A DNA stretch of 64,000 nt from an uncultured Bacteroidales bacterium (GTDB lineage: Bacteria; Bacteroidota; Bacteroidia; Bacteroidales; UBA932). The translations under genes were made by a program, and so were the position numbers. Of this stretch, positions 35,106 to 45,662 are shown piece after piece. Numbering within the stretch: the first letter of the stretch is position 1; every line of letters starts with the position of its first letter. The notes beneath the pieces were generated by a model. The model worked only from the letters and a program-made list of their open reading frames with translations, ran no database searches and was not told where the DNA came from. The DNA lies in contig CALVAJ010000002.1 in assembly GCA_944325505.1 (NCBI GenBank), positions 1 through 64,000 on the forward strand, written 5' to 3'.

Positions 35106-37295
35106 TTACTGCTCCGCTTCAATATAGAAAACCGCACTGGAGTACACTTTTTCCATATTGAGGTTAAGCCCGTGACTGGCCAGATATGACCCTGTAAAAG
35201 ACCTGCCGTTACCCCAGAAACATGATTTTCCGACATTAAGCTCGGAAATGCGGTATTTCTTTTCCGGATCGAGGCCCGTCAGTCTGAAAAGAGGCCTCTG
35301 GGTCCTGCCCATATATTTTATCGTATAGGCGAAGAACACAGCCCTGGACTTGTCCTCGCTGACATACATAAGGGCATAGCAGTCATCCTTATACGGGTTC
35401 CCCATCCTGTACAGGTCTCCGTAATATACAAGATCCCGGTATTGCTTGTACGAGCCGATGGCTTTCCTTGCGAAATCCTTCTCCTCATCGGTCATGTCCG
35501 ACGGCTGCAGCTCCATCCCCAGACGACCGGAACACGCTACGTCAAAACGGAACTTGAGCGGAGTGATATTCCCTGTCTGATGGTTGGGAACGGCGCTGAC
35601 ATGGCTTCCGCACACGACCGCAGGATAGATGAGATTCGTGCCGTACTGGATGAATACGCGCGTAAGGGCCTCGGTGTTGTCGGATGTCCAGGCTTCATTG
35701 CAATAGCGGAGCGCCCCGTAGTCCATCCTCCCGCCCCCGCTGGCGCATGACTGTATGATCACGTCAGGATATTTCTCCCTGATGCGCCTGTAGACGGAAT
35801 ACAGGCCCTGGGTATAGTCGAACCAGAAGCCGGAGTTATCCTTCAGGTATGCGGAACCTGCGCTTTCGACATGCCGGTTGCAGTCCCATTTGATGTAATC
35901 GATGCCGTCGGCAAGCTGCATTGTAGAGTCGAACACCCCGAAGACGAAGTCCTGGACCTCCGGATTGCACAGATCCAGCAGCCACTGGCGGCGGATAGTC
36001 GTAACTTCCCTTCCGTCCTCCTTGACTATCCAGTCCGGATGGTCTTTCGCCAGATGGCTCTCCGGGCTGACCATTTCAGGCTCGATCCATATTCCGAATT
36101 TCAGTCCTTTGGAATGGGCATAGTCAGCTATGACCCCTACGCCATCCGGCAGTTTCACCGGATCCACCTGCCAGTCCCCCAGCCCCTGGTCCGAATCATT
36201 GCGGGGATAATCCTTTCCGCCGAACCACCCGTCATCGAGGACGAACATCTCAAGGCCCATGGAAGCAGCATTGTCTATGATTCCCTTGAGAATGTCTTCA
36301 TTGAAATCGAAATAGGTCCCTTCCCAGTTGTTCAGGAGAGAAGGGGCGACAGATGACGGATCGTACAGGCAGTACTTCCTGGCCCATGAATGGAGGTTTC
36401 TGGAAGCCTGACCGGCCCCTCTGCCGCTGTAGGTGTATATCATATCCGGAGTATGGAGTGTCTTGCCCTTGTCCAGACTGTAGGCGGCCCCCTCAGGACA
36501 GACGCCGGAGATTACCGACAGCCGGTTAGTTTCATCCACCTGAAAATCGATACTGTAATTTCCTGACCACGCCAGAGCTCCGGCAATGACCTCCCCGGAC
36601 TCCTCACTGAATGACTCCGTATTGAGACTCAGCATGAACGAAGGGTTCTCCGTGTGGGTCGTCCTCACCCCCTTGATGCTGCGTATCGACTTGATCCCGT
36701 GGGTAAGGAGTTCGCTCTCGAGTTGCATTTCACGTGCCCATGCGCCATAGAAATGGGTCAGGAGATACTCGGAAGCGTCCAGGACAATCCCCGAAGAATA
36801 GTAGCTCTCCAGCCGGACCGGCCTGTTCCCTCCGTTCGTAATCTCCGCATGGGAAACGATGACATCCTCATCGTAATAGGCATCATAATACAGATCCACT
36901 CCGATACCTGTCTTGCTGTCCCTGAGGCTGAGCACCGTCCTGGTGATATCATCCGACAGGGCCGAAACCGTATGCCCGGCATATGTCAGCTCGGTGTTTA
37001 TATCTCCGGTATGGTACTTCACCGCCAGGGCGCTCTGATTGAAATGCCGTCCTCCGCGGGCCGGATAAGCGGGAGGTTCTGTCCCGTAATCCCACCTGCG
37101 GTAGCTCTTATACCCGATTACCTGCTCCGGATCATCGAATCTGGCCCCGTAATGGAAAAATGAAACTTCGCCATCCGGATGTATATACAGCACCATCTGG
37201 CTTCCCGCCGTTTCTATGGAAACGGTTTCAGCCTTGTCGCCGGCACTGGCGGCAAGGCTGAAAAACAATAATGCAAAAGGTAAAAATCCCTTCAT
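35106..37295 (-). CDS. Alpha-galactosidase, GH36
   Basis: A 729-residue exported enzyme that removes terminal alpha-1,6-linked galactose, for example from raffinose-type sugars or galactomannan. Signal peptide MKGFLPFALLFFSLAASAG points to the periplasm (no lipobox). An N-terminal beta-supersandwich domain is followed by the (beta/alpha)8 barrel: DDGWFGG near 345, nucleophile Asp471 in KWDCNRH, and acid/base Asp539 in TSDNTEA. A beta-domain closes the protein. It lies at the end of SusCD locus 2, 64 bases after the PKD lipoprotein, but has its own -7 candidate (37322-37329). Confidence 0.94.
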   Translation of the reverse strand: MKGFLPFALLFFSLAASAGDKAETVSIETAGSQMVLYIHPDGEVSFFHYGARFDDPEQVIGYKSYRRWDYGTEPPAYPARGGRHFNQSALAVKYHTGDINTELTYAGHTVSALSDDITRTVLSLRDSKTGIGVDLYYDAYYDEDVIVSHAEITNGGNRPVRLESYYSSGIVLDASEYLLTHFYGAWAREMQLESELLTHGIKSIRSIKGVRTTHTENPSFMLSLNTESFSEESGEVIAGALAWSGNYSIDFQVDETNRLSVISGVCPEGAAYSLDKGKTLHTPDMIYTYSGRGAGQASRNLHSWARKYCLYDPSSVAPSLLNNWEGTYFDFNEDILKGIIDNAASMGLEMFVLDDGWFGGKDYPRNDSDQGLGDWQVDPVKLPDGVGVIADYAHSKGLKFGIWIEPEMVSPESHLAKDHPDWIVKEDGREVTTIRRQWLLDLCNPEVQDFVFGVFDSTMQLADGIDYIKWDCNRHVESAGSAYLKDNSGFWFDYTQGLYSVYRRIREKYPDVIIQSCASGGGRMDYGALRYCNEAWTSDNTEALTRVFIQYGTNLIYPAVVCGSHVSAVPNHQTGNITPLKFRFDVACSGRLGMELQPSDMTDEEKDFARKAIGSYKQYRDLVYYGDLYRMGNPYKDDCYALMYVSEDKSRAVFFAYTIKYMGRTQRPLFRLTGLDPEKKYRISELNVGKSCFWGNGRSFTGSYLASHGLNLNMEKVYSSAVFYIEAEQ

Positions 37296-37312
37296 AAACT
37301 GTAAATTTCAAT

Positions 37313-37344
37313 GTCCGTCCGCAAATTTAAAAATTTCGACGGAC
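37313..37344 (-). promoter_or_regulatory. Hairpin and -7 element before the alpha-galactosidase gene
   Basis: GTCCGTC (37313-37319) pairs with GACGGAC (37338-37344), with AAATTT repeats inside. The loop side carries TAAATTTG on the minus strand (37322-37329), a TAnnTTTG match. The gene may therefore be read both from the SusCD locus and from a promoter of its own. Confidence 0.45.
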
Positions 37345-37359
37345 TTGCCGCATGCTTTT

Positions 37360-38637
37360 TCATTTGATGACTATGTCGTCGAGGAAAAAGCGGCAGGACT
37401 TTGCATGGTCGGCTGAAATCCTGACTTTTGTCTGCGCCGTAGCCCCTGAAATCTTCACTGTATAGGTTCCCCACACAAGAGGCTCCAGGGCAGACAGGTC
37501 GGCCACGCCGCCTTCCGTAATTTCGCCTGCTCCGCTGACCGTAATATCCAACGATACATTCTTGTCAATGCAGTCTGCCGGATCAGTACCCGGTTTCTTG
37601 TTCCACTCATAGAAAGGAGCGGCCTTGAATGTAACCGTGATATCCTGTGTTCCGGAAATCCTGTCAAGAGCAGGAGTCTCAAGGTATCCTGCAGCATTTG
37701 CCCCGCCAAGCTTCGGCACACCTATACTTCCGTAAACGGCATTGCCGGCCCATCCGTCAAGGACATTGCTGTTTTTCCTGAATGCGGCCGAGAATGTCGC
37801 GAAATACGAGCCTGTCGTAGTATTTACTCCTTTGAACTCGTCTGCAGGCACGTCCAAAGACTCGGCCTGCTTGCTCGCATTGTCGTTCGGTCTGAAACCA
37901 TATCCTCCGTAAAAATAGTCGGCAGCCCATATGAACCCGTCGAAATGCTCCTCGAGGACAGCCTCCGGATCCGGGGTCCTCGCAGGAGAAGTGGTTACGC
38001 CGAGTTCCGCCCAGTCCGATGCGATCTTTGCCGATTCATCGGCGGACTTCGCCCTTATTCTGAATTTGTATTCCGTTGAAGGGTCAAGGCCCCCGAAAGC
38101 TATCACATTGTAGAACTTGCTGATATTGGAAGCTCCTGTCAATGTCGCGGTAGTCACGGCATTCATTACGGTACCGTCCGGAGCTACCAGTTCGAAATCA
38201 TATGTCTGGTCGAAATACTCGTCCGAAGGTATCTCGTCCCAGCCCACGGTCACATGGCAGCCGGACACATTCTTGACTACAAGCCCTTCAGGCTTGGCGA
38301 CCTGAGGCAGCATCGTTACCGTTATGGTCTTGGACACAGTGGCGGAACTGCCGTTGGCATCGGTAAGCGTAAGGGTAATGGTCTTGTCTCCTCCCGTAGA
38401 GTATGTTACCGTCTCGGTGTATTCCGACCCTGTCATTCCATCTCCGAAATCCCATGAATAGACATAGGGGAAACGCCCGCCTTTAATGTCGACCGTTACG
38501 GTAAACGGTACATTCCTGACCACAGCCGGAGTCGAGAGCTTGAAGTCGAGAGTAATAGGGTGAAGATACTCCTGCTCCTTGTTGCATCCTGCCAGTAAGG
38601 CGGCAAGGGCAAGTATGGCAAATAAAATCTTTTTCAT
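37360..38637 (-). CDS. PKD/Fn3-containing surface lipoprotein (locus 2)
   Basis: A 425-residue lipoprotein (LLAGC, Cys ~18). A PKD domain spans ~30-110 with the hallmark YSWDFGDG. A fibronectin type III-like domain at ~115-215 contains VTVGWDEI and STEYKFRIRA. The C-terminal 200 residues start with EEHFDGFIWAADYFYGG and resemble the module in the EEP lipoprotein of SusCD locus 1. No catalytic residues are recognised, so a binding or spacer role is likely. It lies 26 bases after the metallophosphoesterase gene in the locus 2 operon. Confidence 0.78.
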   Translation of the reverse strand: MKKILFAILALAALLAGCNKEQEYLHPITLDFKLSTPAVVRNVPFTVTVDIKGGRFPYVYSWDFGDGMTGSEYTETVTYSTGGDKTITLTLTDANGSSATVSKTITVTMLPQVAKPEGLVVKNVSGCHVTVGWDEIPSDEYFDQTYDFELVAPDGTVMNAVTTATLTGASNISKFYNVIAFGGLDPSTEYKFRIRAKSADESAKIASDWAELGVTTSPARTPDPEAVLEEHFDGFIWAADYFYGGYGFRPNDNASKQAESLDVPADEFKGVNTTTGSYFATFSAAFRKNSNVLDGWAGNAVYGSIGVPKLGGANAAGYLETPALDRISGTQDITVTFKAAPFYEWNKKPGTDPADCIDKNVSLDITVSGAGEITEGGVADLSALEPLVWGTYTVKISGATAQTKVRISADHAKSCRFFLDDIVIK

Positions 38638-38663
38638 AAATCTGTCTGTTACAAGAATTGGTG

Positions 38664-40571
38664 TTATCTGTACTGGTCAAGGCTGAACGGTCTCGGCCTT
38701 GTCATTTTTTCCGTGTAAACATTTCCGAACCGGTCGGTAACCCTGATGTCAAGGGTAGAATTCGGCTTTGAAGCCTGCACCCTGAAAAAGTGAAGGTTGT
38801 CCGAAGTGGCGAATGTAGGGTTGCTTATGCTCGGGGCAGTGTATGCAATGAGATGCAGAGGGTCCTTCAATGTCACCTGCGTCACCTCCAGAGGGCCGTT
38901 GCCTTCCTCCGTTACCTCTATTTTCCATTTCGGGTCCCAGTTCCAGACATCGATATAGACATAATTGTCACTGTTCTTGTCCTTCCACTGCGCCGCATAA
39001 TTGTTGAATTTGGTCTTGTTCGCAGATGACTGGTCAGGACAATACAGGTCGGCATTGATCTGGATGCTGTTCCCGTCATAGCACCTGAACTGGAAGTCCA
39101 CCGGATGTCCTGTACCCTTGAACTGCCATTGCGGCTCGCCGCCGGTGAAATCCACTATGGTATATCCTCCCGGAGCACCGTCCTGGGCGATGTGTATGTC
39201 GGAATGGTAGCCTGTCCACCACCATGTGGCGCAGACAGCACCGGCATTGTGCTCGAACATCGTTTCGTCCTCGACATTGTACACGAGATGCGTATGCCCG
39301 GTGAATATGTGGATTTTGGAGAAACCGCTGAGACAGTCCATCACCTCCTGGTAGTTCTGGAGGGAAACAGCCCCGTTCTTGCTGTGGAACTGGGCATGCG
39401 ACGCCACGACAATGGTCTTGGTCCTGTCCACATAGCTCAGGTCTTTCTTCAGCCACTCGATCTGTTCTTCCGGCACACGGTTCTCATACGAGAATGTACC
39501 GTCTCCCGGGTTGGTAGAATATATGTCGTCGAGAACCACGTAATGCACCCTGCCTATATTGAACGAATACCAGGTCGGGCCCAGTGAATTCCGGTATTTC
39601 ACCGTTGTGGCGAATTCACCCGCAGGATATGCGCCCCTCTTTCCAAGTTCATGGTCGTGGTTCCCGATCGTATGGTATATCGGCAGCCCTTTGATCTGCG
39701 CGGCATCTTTCAGATAATCCTCGAAAAAATACAGGTTTGTATACCAGAATGAATCGAATGTCATATCGCCTAAGGTAAGGCCGTACACGGGAACGGATGT
39801 AGATGCTATGACCTCATTTATATCCGCCACGAAATCACCGAACTGTTCCAGATCCCTGTTGCTGCGGTTAGCCAAATGCATGTCTCCGAGGACGAGAATC
39901 CTGTGATTTGTCTGATCGGGCGTTGCATTCAGCTCGAAATCAAGCCTTTCAACGATATTCACCGGTTGTTTGAGATATTGGAAGTACCCTGGAAGTACTC
40001 CCGTGCAGTTGCATACATAACCTTCCGGAGTGGAAATGAAGACCATCCCATAAGTCTTTTCCGAATCCAGCCAGTAGCAACCGTCTTTATCCGTCTGTGC
40101 AACCGAAACTCCGTCACTGACGACCACCCCTGCCAGAGGTTCCCCGCCTACATGTACGATACCTTTGACATTCATCCCCGCCTTGTCCGGGATATCCCCG
40201 GCTGCAATTATTGAAATATGGATTGATCCCAATGTCTTAGATGCATTTCCACGTGTCAGCACCAGGTCATACATTCCGGTGACAATCCCTTCTGGAACCG
40301 TAATAGAGAACCTCGAAGGGCTCAGAATCTCGAAATCCACGGGAAAAGTCTCGGCAATGCCTTTAAGGGTCAGCTCGTCAGTTTCAAGAATACCTTTTGC
40401 CCAGCATGTCACCTGATCCCCTTCCCGGCCTGCATATTCTGCCGGGACTGTAATACCTGATATGTCCAGGCCCGCCCCCTGTTTTTCTTCGGACGTGCTT
40501 CCGTTTTTCGAACAGGAGCACGCCAGAAGGATCAAGGACATAAGAAGATAAAATATTGTTTTCTTTTCCAT
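38664..40571 (-). CDS. Calcineurin-like metallophosphoesterase lipoprotein (locus 2)
   Basis: A 635-residue predicted lipoprotein (LLACSCS near residue 18). The N-terminal ~200 residues are beta-rich, with a carboxypeptidase-regulatory-like stretch (VKGIVHVGGEPLAGVVV). The catalytic domain at ~220-480 has the dinuclear metal motifs in order: LGDMHL, GLTLGDMTFD, TIGNHDHE, VASHAQFH and FTGHTH. A further beta-domain closes the protein. Such enzymes cleave phosphomonoesters or phosphodiesters. Placed directly after susD, it probably works on the substrate before import. The exact substrate is not known. Confidence 0.88.
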   Translation of the reverse strand: MEKKTIFYLLMSLILLACSCSKNGSTSEEKQGAGLDISGITVPAEYAGREGDQVTCWAKGILETDELTLKGIAETFPVDFEILSPSRFSITVPEGIVTGMYDLVLTRGNASKTLGSIHISIIAAGDIPDKAGMNVKGIVHVGGEPLAGVVVSDGVSVAQTDKDGCYWLDSEKTYGMVFISTPEGYVCNCTGVLPGYFQYLKQPVNIVERLDFELNATPDQTNHRILVLGDMHLANRSNRDLEQFGDFVADINEVIASTSVPVYGLTLGDMTFDSFWYTNLYFFEDYLKDAAQIKGLPIYHTIGNHDHELGKRGAYPAGEFATTVKYRNSLGPTWYSFNIGRVHYVVLDDIYSTNPGDGTFSYENRVPEEQIEWLKKDLSYVDRTKTIVVASHAQFHSKNGAVSLQNYQEVMDCLSGFSKIHIFTGHTHLVYNVEDETMFEHNAGAVCATWWWTGYHSDIHIAQDGAPGGYTIVDFTGGEPQWQFKGTGHPVDFQFRCYDGNSIQINADLYCPDQSSANKTKFNNYAAQWKDKNSDNYVYIDVWNWDPKWKIEVTEEGNGPLEVTQVTLKDPLHLIAYTAPSISNPTFATSDNLHFFRVQASKPNSTLDIRVTDRFGNVYTEKMTRPRPFSLDQYR

Positions 40572-40580
40572 TGCAAGCTA

Positions 40581-42269
40581 TCAATATCCAGGATTCTGTT
40601 TGAGTTTCGGATTTGCATCCAGTTCAGCCTGAAGAAGAGGCAGAAGGAGGCGGCGTGGAACATCGAATTCACCTCTTGTCTCTATCAGCCGCTCCGACCT
40701 TGAAGCATTGACGTTAATTGTGGCTCTTTCATCCTCAGGAACAGACGGATCCATATTTACCGTACCTACTGAGCGAAGCAGATCTCCTCCCATGACAGCC
40801 TGGGCAACTTTCCTTCCTGTCTTGTTTCCGGCCTCGTCGTACTCATCCCACCTTACTATATCTTCATAGCGGAAACCTTCGCCTGCAAGCTCGATGGTCC
40901 TTTCATTGCGGACAAGTTCACGAACCTGGGCCTGGGTAGTATATCGTGTCCTATCAACAGCGATGTGTCCTCTGGTAATCCTGATTTCATCAAGTATGTC
41001 GAGAGCTTTGTCAAGTTCGTTCAATTCGGCATATGCCTCCGCTTCTGAGACCAGCACTTCCCCGTAACGGAAAATTATCGGGCACATGCTGTCATTTTTC
41101 AGATCCTCCGAATACTGACCCGGTCCCGGCCATGCGTATTTGGCGAACATCAGGCCTGTCTTGGATGAATTGTTTGAATTATTGTAATAATCCTTGTTCG
41201 CAACGCCTCCTATTGTCTCGTCCAAAGTATTCAGAATCCTCGGCCCGCTTTTGCCTTCCCAGTCCATGCCTGAATACAGGACAGTCTGTTTCAGTCTCGG
41301 ATCCCTGTCCTTGTACGGATGTACCGGATCATATCCCGAAGCAGGATCATCAATAGGGAGACCGTTAGCCATCTCAAACATATTGACAAGATTGTCTGTC
41401 GGGACAAATGAAGCCCATCCTCCATCAGCATTATTAAAATGACGGATAGCATTGGTATAGGCATATACCGTCGCCACCTGTTCGTAAGTGGCAATGATTT
41501 CTCGCGAATTCTGTCCGGCTATCGTGAACATATTCAAAAAGTTCGGCTCCAATGAATACTGATTCAAGGCCTTAAGTCTTTCCGCATATTCAACTACGGC
41601 CTCCCAATTTCCCCAATAGAGGTTGAACCTCACGAGCATAGCAAGAACTGCACCCTTTGCTATACGGCCCTTTGCCTCTGGCTTTTCATTTATATGGTCA
41701 GCAGCCCATTCAAGATCTTCAAGGGCAAACTTCCTAATCTCGGCGGCAGAAATTCTCGGTACTTTGGCATCTTCATCCGTATCCGGGACGAAATCCATCT
41801 TCACTGCATCCCCGTACCAGTTGGTGATAAGGGCATGGCTATAGCCTCTGATTGCATAGGCCTGCCCGAGGATGTCGTTCTTCTGGGCCTCGGTAATCTT
41901 GTCCGAAGGCACCCGGTCGATATTCTCTATCACGAAGTTGCAACGGCGTATGGATTCGTACTGCTTCCATTTGTTCGGCGCGGCGGCTGCCGAAAGGCTG
42001 CCCTTTGCGACATCCTGCATATAGCCGGCATTGGTATAGTTGTATCCTATATCAGAATATGCGTCCTCGTAAAAGAGGGACAGGGAGCCATAGTCATTGG
42101 CACACCACCAGTTGTAACAGGCGGTAAGTGCGGCATACGCGTCATCAGCATCATTCCAGAATGACTCTGAGGTCAGCCTGTCTTTCGGGGCCAGGTCAAA
42201 AAAGCCCTCGCAGGAAGACAAAAGGCAGGAAGACAAGGCGATTGTCAGTAAGTATTTTGTTTTCATCAT
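40581..42269 (-). CDS. SusD-family surface lipoprotein (locus 2)
   Basis: A 562-residue SusD/RagB homologue with lipobox (LLSSC, Cys ~20). Landmarks are FFDLAPKDRLTSESFW, YESIRRCNFVIENIDRV and RGYSHALITNWYGDAV, and near the C-terminus VRNERTIELAGEGFRYEDIVRW. It forms the lid of the SusC channel whose gene ends 27 bases upstream. Sequence differs strongly from the SusD of locus 1, so the ligands are likely different. Confidence 0.94.
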   Translation of the reverse strand: MMKTKYLLTIALSSCLLSSCEGFFDLAPKDRLTSESFWNDADDAYAALTACYNWWCANDYGSLSLFYEDAYSDIGYNYTNAGYMQDVAKGSLSAAAAPNKWKQYESIRRCNFVIENIDRVPSDKITEAQKNDILGQAYAIRGYSHALITNWYGDAVKMDFVPDTDEDAKVPRISAAEIRKFALEDLEWAADHINEKPEAKGRIAKGAVLAMLVRFNLYWGNWEAVVEYAERLKALNQYSLEPNFLNMFTIAGQNSREIIATYEQVATVYAYTNAIRHFNNADGGWASFVPTDNLVNMFEMANGLPIDDPASGYDPVHPYKDRDPRLKQTVLYSGMDWEGKSGPRILNTLDETIGGVANKDYYNNSNNSSKTGLMFAKYAWPGPGQYSEDLKNDSMCPIIFRYGEVLVSEAEAYAELNELDKALDILDEIRITRGHIAVDRTRYTTQAQVRELVRNERTIELAGEGFRYEDIVRWDEYDEAGNKTGRKVAQAVMGGDLLRSVGTVNMDPSVPEDERATINVNASRSERLIETRGEFDVPRRLLLPLLQAELDANPKLKQNPGY

Positions 42270-42296
42270 ATATTCCGTATTTAAAATGTTGTCCCG

Positions 42297-45200
42297 CTAA
42301 AATGTGATATTCAAGCCGATAGAATGCGTTATGCTTGTAGGATAATAGCTCGGATTTCCGGAAGACACCTCAGGATCGACATTGAACGGGAGAGAATCGA
42401 AGGTATAGAGGTTCTCGCCGGCGTAATAGATCTGGATCTTGTCGATACGCAGCTTGTCCGTCCACTTCTTCGGGAAAGTATAGGAGAAATTCACTGATTT
42501 GATTCTCAGATAACTTGTATCCATACACCAGAAATCGCTGTAAACCTTTCCCGGCGCGCTGACAGAATCCGTATTCCTGAATGTCCTCGGCCATGTGGCG
42601 TCCGGATTCTCCGGAGTCCAGGCATTAAGCCAGTTGGTGCTCGGATGCGATGTATCGCCACCGAAATAGCCTACTACATCCGTGTTGAAATACCTGCATA
42701 CTCCGGCAGCGCCCTGGAGGAAGATGGAGAGATCGAATCCTTTCCATCCTGCGCTTATAGTCGCAGCGTATGTGTGTTCCGGATACCTTGAAGCGGTGAT
42801 GATCCTGTCGTCAGGAGTAATCTCGCCGTCTCCGTTGGTGTCCACTATCCTCAGATCGCCGCCCTTATAAGGCACCTGGAACGGATTGCCGAAAAGTTCT
42901 TCATACTCGGCAGCTTCTTCGTCGCTCCGGAAAAGACCGTCGGTCTTGTAGACATAGAATGCACCGTAAGGATTGCCGACCCTGTTGATCGAATAGCCGT
43001 CCACCAGTTCGTCCACACCGGCAAGGTCCAGGATTTCGTTCCGGTTCATAGACCAGTTCGCACTGATACCGAGCCTGAAATCGTTCCTGAAATAATGGTT
43101 CCATGCCAGCTGGAACTCGGCTCCCCTGTTGACCATCGATCCTTTGTTGTCCTGGAACGTACCGGAAATACCGAAAGTCCAAGGCACAGAAACTTCCATG
43201 ATGATATCGGTAGTAAGCCTGTTGTACCAGTCGAAAGAGAATGTGAAATCTTTCAGGAACGTCATGTCCAGGCCGACGCCGTATGTCCTGGATTTCTCCC
43301 ATGTAATGGAATTCACCTTATGGTCCACAACCGTGATACCGGTATTCACCTTACCGTCGAACGGGAAGTTCTTTCCGATATACAATGTCGGAAGATACGG
43401 GAAATAATCGTCTGCAAGCGCATTCTGGTTTCCGAGCTTACCCCAGGAAGCCCTGATCTTGATATTCTGGACATAAGGCTTCACCGATGACATCCACGGC
43501 TCTTCCGTAATCCGCCATCCTGCAGAGAATGAAGGGAAGTAGCCCCAACGGAAATCCTTGGCGAAACGGGAGGAAGCGTCCGAACGGAAGTTGGCTTCGA
43601 ACAGGTACTTCCCTTTATAGTCATAATTGAACCTTCCGAAATACGACATGAGAGCCAGTGCACGGGTATAGCCGCTGTTCTTCATTGTAGCGGCGTCTCC
43701 GGCGTTCATATCGGTAAGGTTCGTATTCGTGAAGTTTTCGCGCGAGGCCGAAAGGTTCCAATAGTCATACCTTTCAAGGCTATAACCGAGAAGGAGCTTG
43801 AAATTATGGTTTTCAGCAACTGTCTTTTCATAATTCAGAAGAAGGTCGAGGGTCTTGCGTTCCCAGTTGGACTTCGTTTCGGTAAGGGTTGTAGGGCCCT
43901 GCATCGAGACCTCGTCGAACCATACTTCCTTCTGATAGTTCTTGGTAAGGGCGAGATTGGCCACATATGACCCTTGTGCGGTAAATGTAAGACCGTCGAT
44001 GATATGGTAGTCAAACGCTGCCGTTCCGGAGAAATTCCGTTTGGTATAACGGGCCCTCGTGTCCGCATCCAGCCATGCGGCAGGGCTTCCGTCCCCGATG
44101 TAGCCGTACGTCCCGTCACTGCGGCGGATAGGTATCCACGGAGCTATCCTGTTGGCCGTGAGAATCAGGGTACCCATATCTCCCCTTGCAGAAGCGTTGG
44201 GCCGGGAATAGTTGTTGTTCAGGAAATTGAGATTTGTCCTGAAGCTGAACTTGTCGGAGAGCTTGATATCGAAATTGGCCCTGATGTTGAACTGTTCCCT
44301 GTCAGAGTTCTTGAGGGTTCCTTCCTGATTGAGATAACTGCCGGAGACCATATATTTGATATACTCGTTACCTCCGGTAATCGAAAGGTTGTGCTTGTGC
44401 GTTACGCCGGTGCGGTATATATACTCTGTCCAGTCCGAATTCGGATGCCCGTCGGGATCCTGTCCGTTGCGGAAAAGCTCCAGGTCGGTTACATCGAACT
44501 GCGGGGCCATGCCGTCCCTTTCGTTGAGTTCGTTGGTCAGACGCGCATAGTCGTATGATGAAAGGCGGTCTATGAGCGATGAAACGTTCGAAAAGCTGAC
44601 GATTCCGCTGTAGGATACTTTAGGCGCACTTTCGTAGCCGCGTCTGGTGGTGACAAGTATGACGCCGTTGGATGCCTTCGATCCGTAGATAGCCGCCGAG
44701 GAAGCGTCCTTCAGGACGGAAATGCTTTCGATATCGTTAGGATCAATCTGGTCGAGAGTTCCGGTTTCGATACCGTCGACCAGAATATAGGGCGACGATG
44801 AATTCAATGTACCGATACCGCGAATACGGATAGTCGCCCCGTCATCGCCCGGAGTTCCCGAGCCCTGAGTCACCATAAGGCCCGGAGTAAGTCCCTGCAG
44901 GGCGGTGGATACGTTAGGGGTCGGCCTGTCGGTGATTTCCGAATTGGTAACGGTCGCCACGGAACCGGTAAGGTTTATCCTTGACTGGGTACCGTAGCCC
45001 ACTACCACGACTTCATCCAGCAGATGGGAATCGGGCTGGAGAATGATATCGAAGACACTCTTTCCTCCCACCTGGACCTCCTGCGGCTTATAGCCGATAG
45101 ATGTGATTTCCAGGACACTGCTTTCATCCACCCCTTCGAGAGAGAAATTTCCGTCAAGGTCTGCAGTGGTGCCGGCCGAAGTCCCTTTCAACAGGATGGC

Positions 45201-45587
45201 GGCACCGATTACCGGCTGGCCCTCCGTGTCGGTTATCCTGCCTTTGACGGTAAATGATTCCCCCCCCTGCCCTGACTGCTTCCTGTCTTCGGTTCTGGCG
45301 ATGAGGTAAATCTTGTCCTCCTTCATGTCATAGGTAATACGGGTTTTGGAGAACAGTGCGTCAAGCACCTTGTCCAGTTCCTCGTTCTCTGCCTTTACCG
45401 TACAGAGAGAGTCCGAATCCACTGTAGGCCGGGAATAATAGAAAGAGCAGCCCGTCTGGCTGGAAATCTCGTCCAGAATCTGCTCGAGACGCGTTTTTTC
45501 CGCATCTATTGTCACCCGCTGGGCATATGTCTGATAACCCAGACAACAGAAAACGGTGACTAACAATAGGATTCTTTTCAGTTTCAT
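42297..45587 (-). CDS. SusC-family transporter with STN signalling domain (locus 2)
   Basis: A 1096-residue TonB-dependent receptor. After a signal peptide (start 45587, MKLKRILLLV) comes an STN/secretin-like domain (residues ~25-95: ILDEISSQTGCSFYYSRP), then a carboxypeptidase-regulatory domain (~110-190), TonB box LDEVVVVGYGTQ, plug (IYGSKASNGVILVTTRRG) and barrel ending in SIGLNITF. STN domains contact FecR-type anti-sigma factors across the periplasm, and the FecR/ECF genes lie directly upstream. The barrel frame is complete. A hairpin separates it from fecR. Confidence 0.95.
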   Translation of the reverse strand: MKLKRILLLVTVFCCLGYQTYAQRVTIDAEKTRLEQILDEISSQTGCSFYYSRPTVDSDSLCTVKAENEELDKVLDALFSKTRITYDMKEDKIYLIARTEDRKQSGQGGESFTVKGRITDTEGQPVIGAAILLKGTSAGTTADLDGNFSLEGVDESSVLEITSIGYKPQEVQVGGKSVFDIILQPDSHLLDEVVVVGYGTQSRINLTGSVATVTNSEITDRPTPNVSTALQGLTPGLMVTQGSGTPGDDGATIRIRGIGTLNSSSPYILVDGIETGTLDQIDPNDIESISVLKDASSAAIYGSKASNGVILVTTRRGYESAPKVSYSGIVSFSNVSSLIDRLSSYDYARLTNELNERDGMAPQFDVTDLELFRNGQDPDGHPNSDWTEYIYRTGVTHKHNLSITGGNEYIKYMVSGSYLNQEGTLKNSDREQFNIRANFDIKLSDKFSFRTNLNFLNNNYSRPNASARGDMGTLILTANRIAPWIPIRRSDGTYGYIGDGSPAAWLDADTRARYTKRNFSGTAAFDYHIIDGLTFTAQGSYVANLALTKNYQKEVWFDEVSMQGPTTLTETKSNWERKTLDLLLNYEKTVAENHNFKLLLGYSLERYDYWNLSASRENFTNTNLTDMNAGDAATMKNSGYTRALALMSYFGRFNYDYKGKYLFEANFRSDASSRFAKDFRWGYFPSFSAGWRITEEPWMSSVKPYVQNIKIRASWGKLGNQNALADDYFPYLPTLYIGKNFPFDGKVNTGITVVDHKVNSITWEKSRTYGVGLDMTFLKDFTFSFDWYNRLTTDIIMEVSVPWTFGISGTFQDNKGSMVNRGAEFQLAWNHYFRNDFRLGISANWSMNRNEILDLAGVDELVDGYSINRVGNPYGAFYVYKTDGLFRSDEEAAEYEELFGNPFQVPYKGGDLRIVDTNGDGEITPDDRIITASRYPEHTYAATISAGWKGFDLSIFLQGAAGVCRYFNTDVVGYFGGDTSHPSTNWLNAWTPENPDATWPRTFRNTDSVSAPGKVYSDFWCMDTSYLRIKSVNFSYTFPKKWTDKLRIDKIQIYYAGENLYTFDSLPFNVDPEVSSGNPSYYPTSITHSIGLNITF

Positions 45588-45606
45588 TGAAATAATAACA
45601 GTTAGT

Positions 45607-45651
45607 TTAACATTATGCCTATAAGACACGCTTGTCAGGCAAAAATGTTAA
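45607..45651 (-). promoter_or_regulatory. Stem-loop between fecR and susC
   Basis: TTAACATT (45607-45614) pairs with AATGTTAA (45644-45651), and inside it GCCT pairs with AGGC. It fills most of the 75-base gap. It could lower read-through from the regulators into susC or mark a regulated start. No TAnnTTTG element is seen here, in keeping with use of the ECF sigma. Confidence 0.4.
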
Positions 45652-45662
45652 CCCTCATGCCA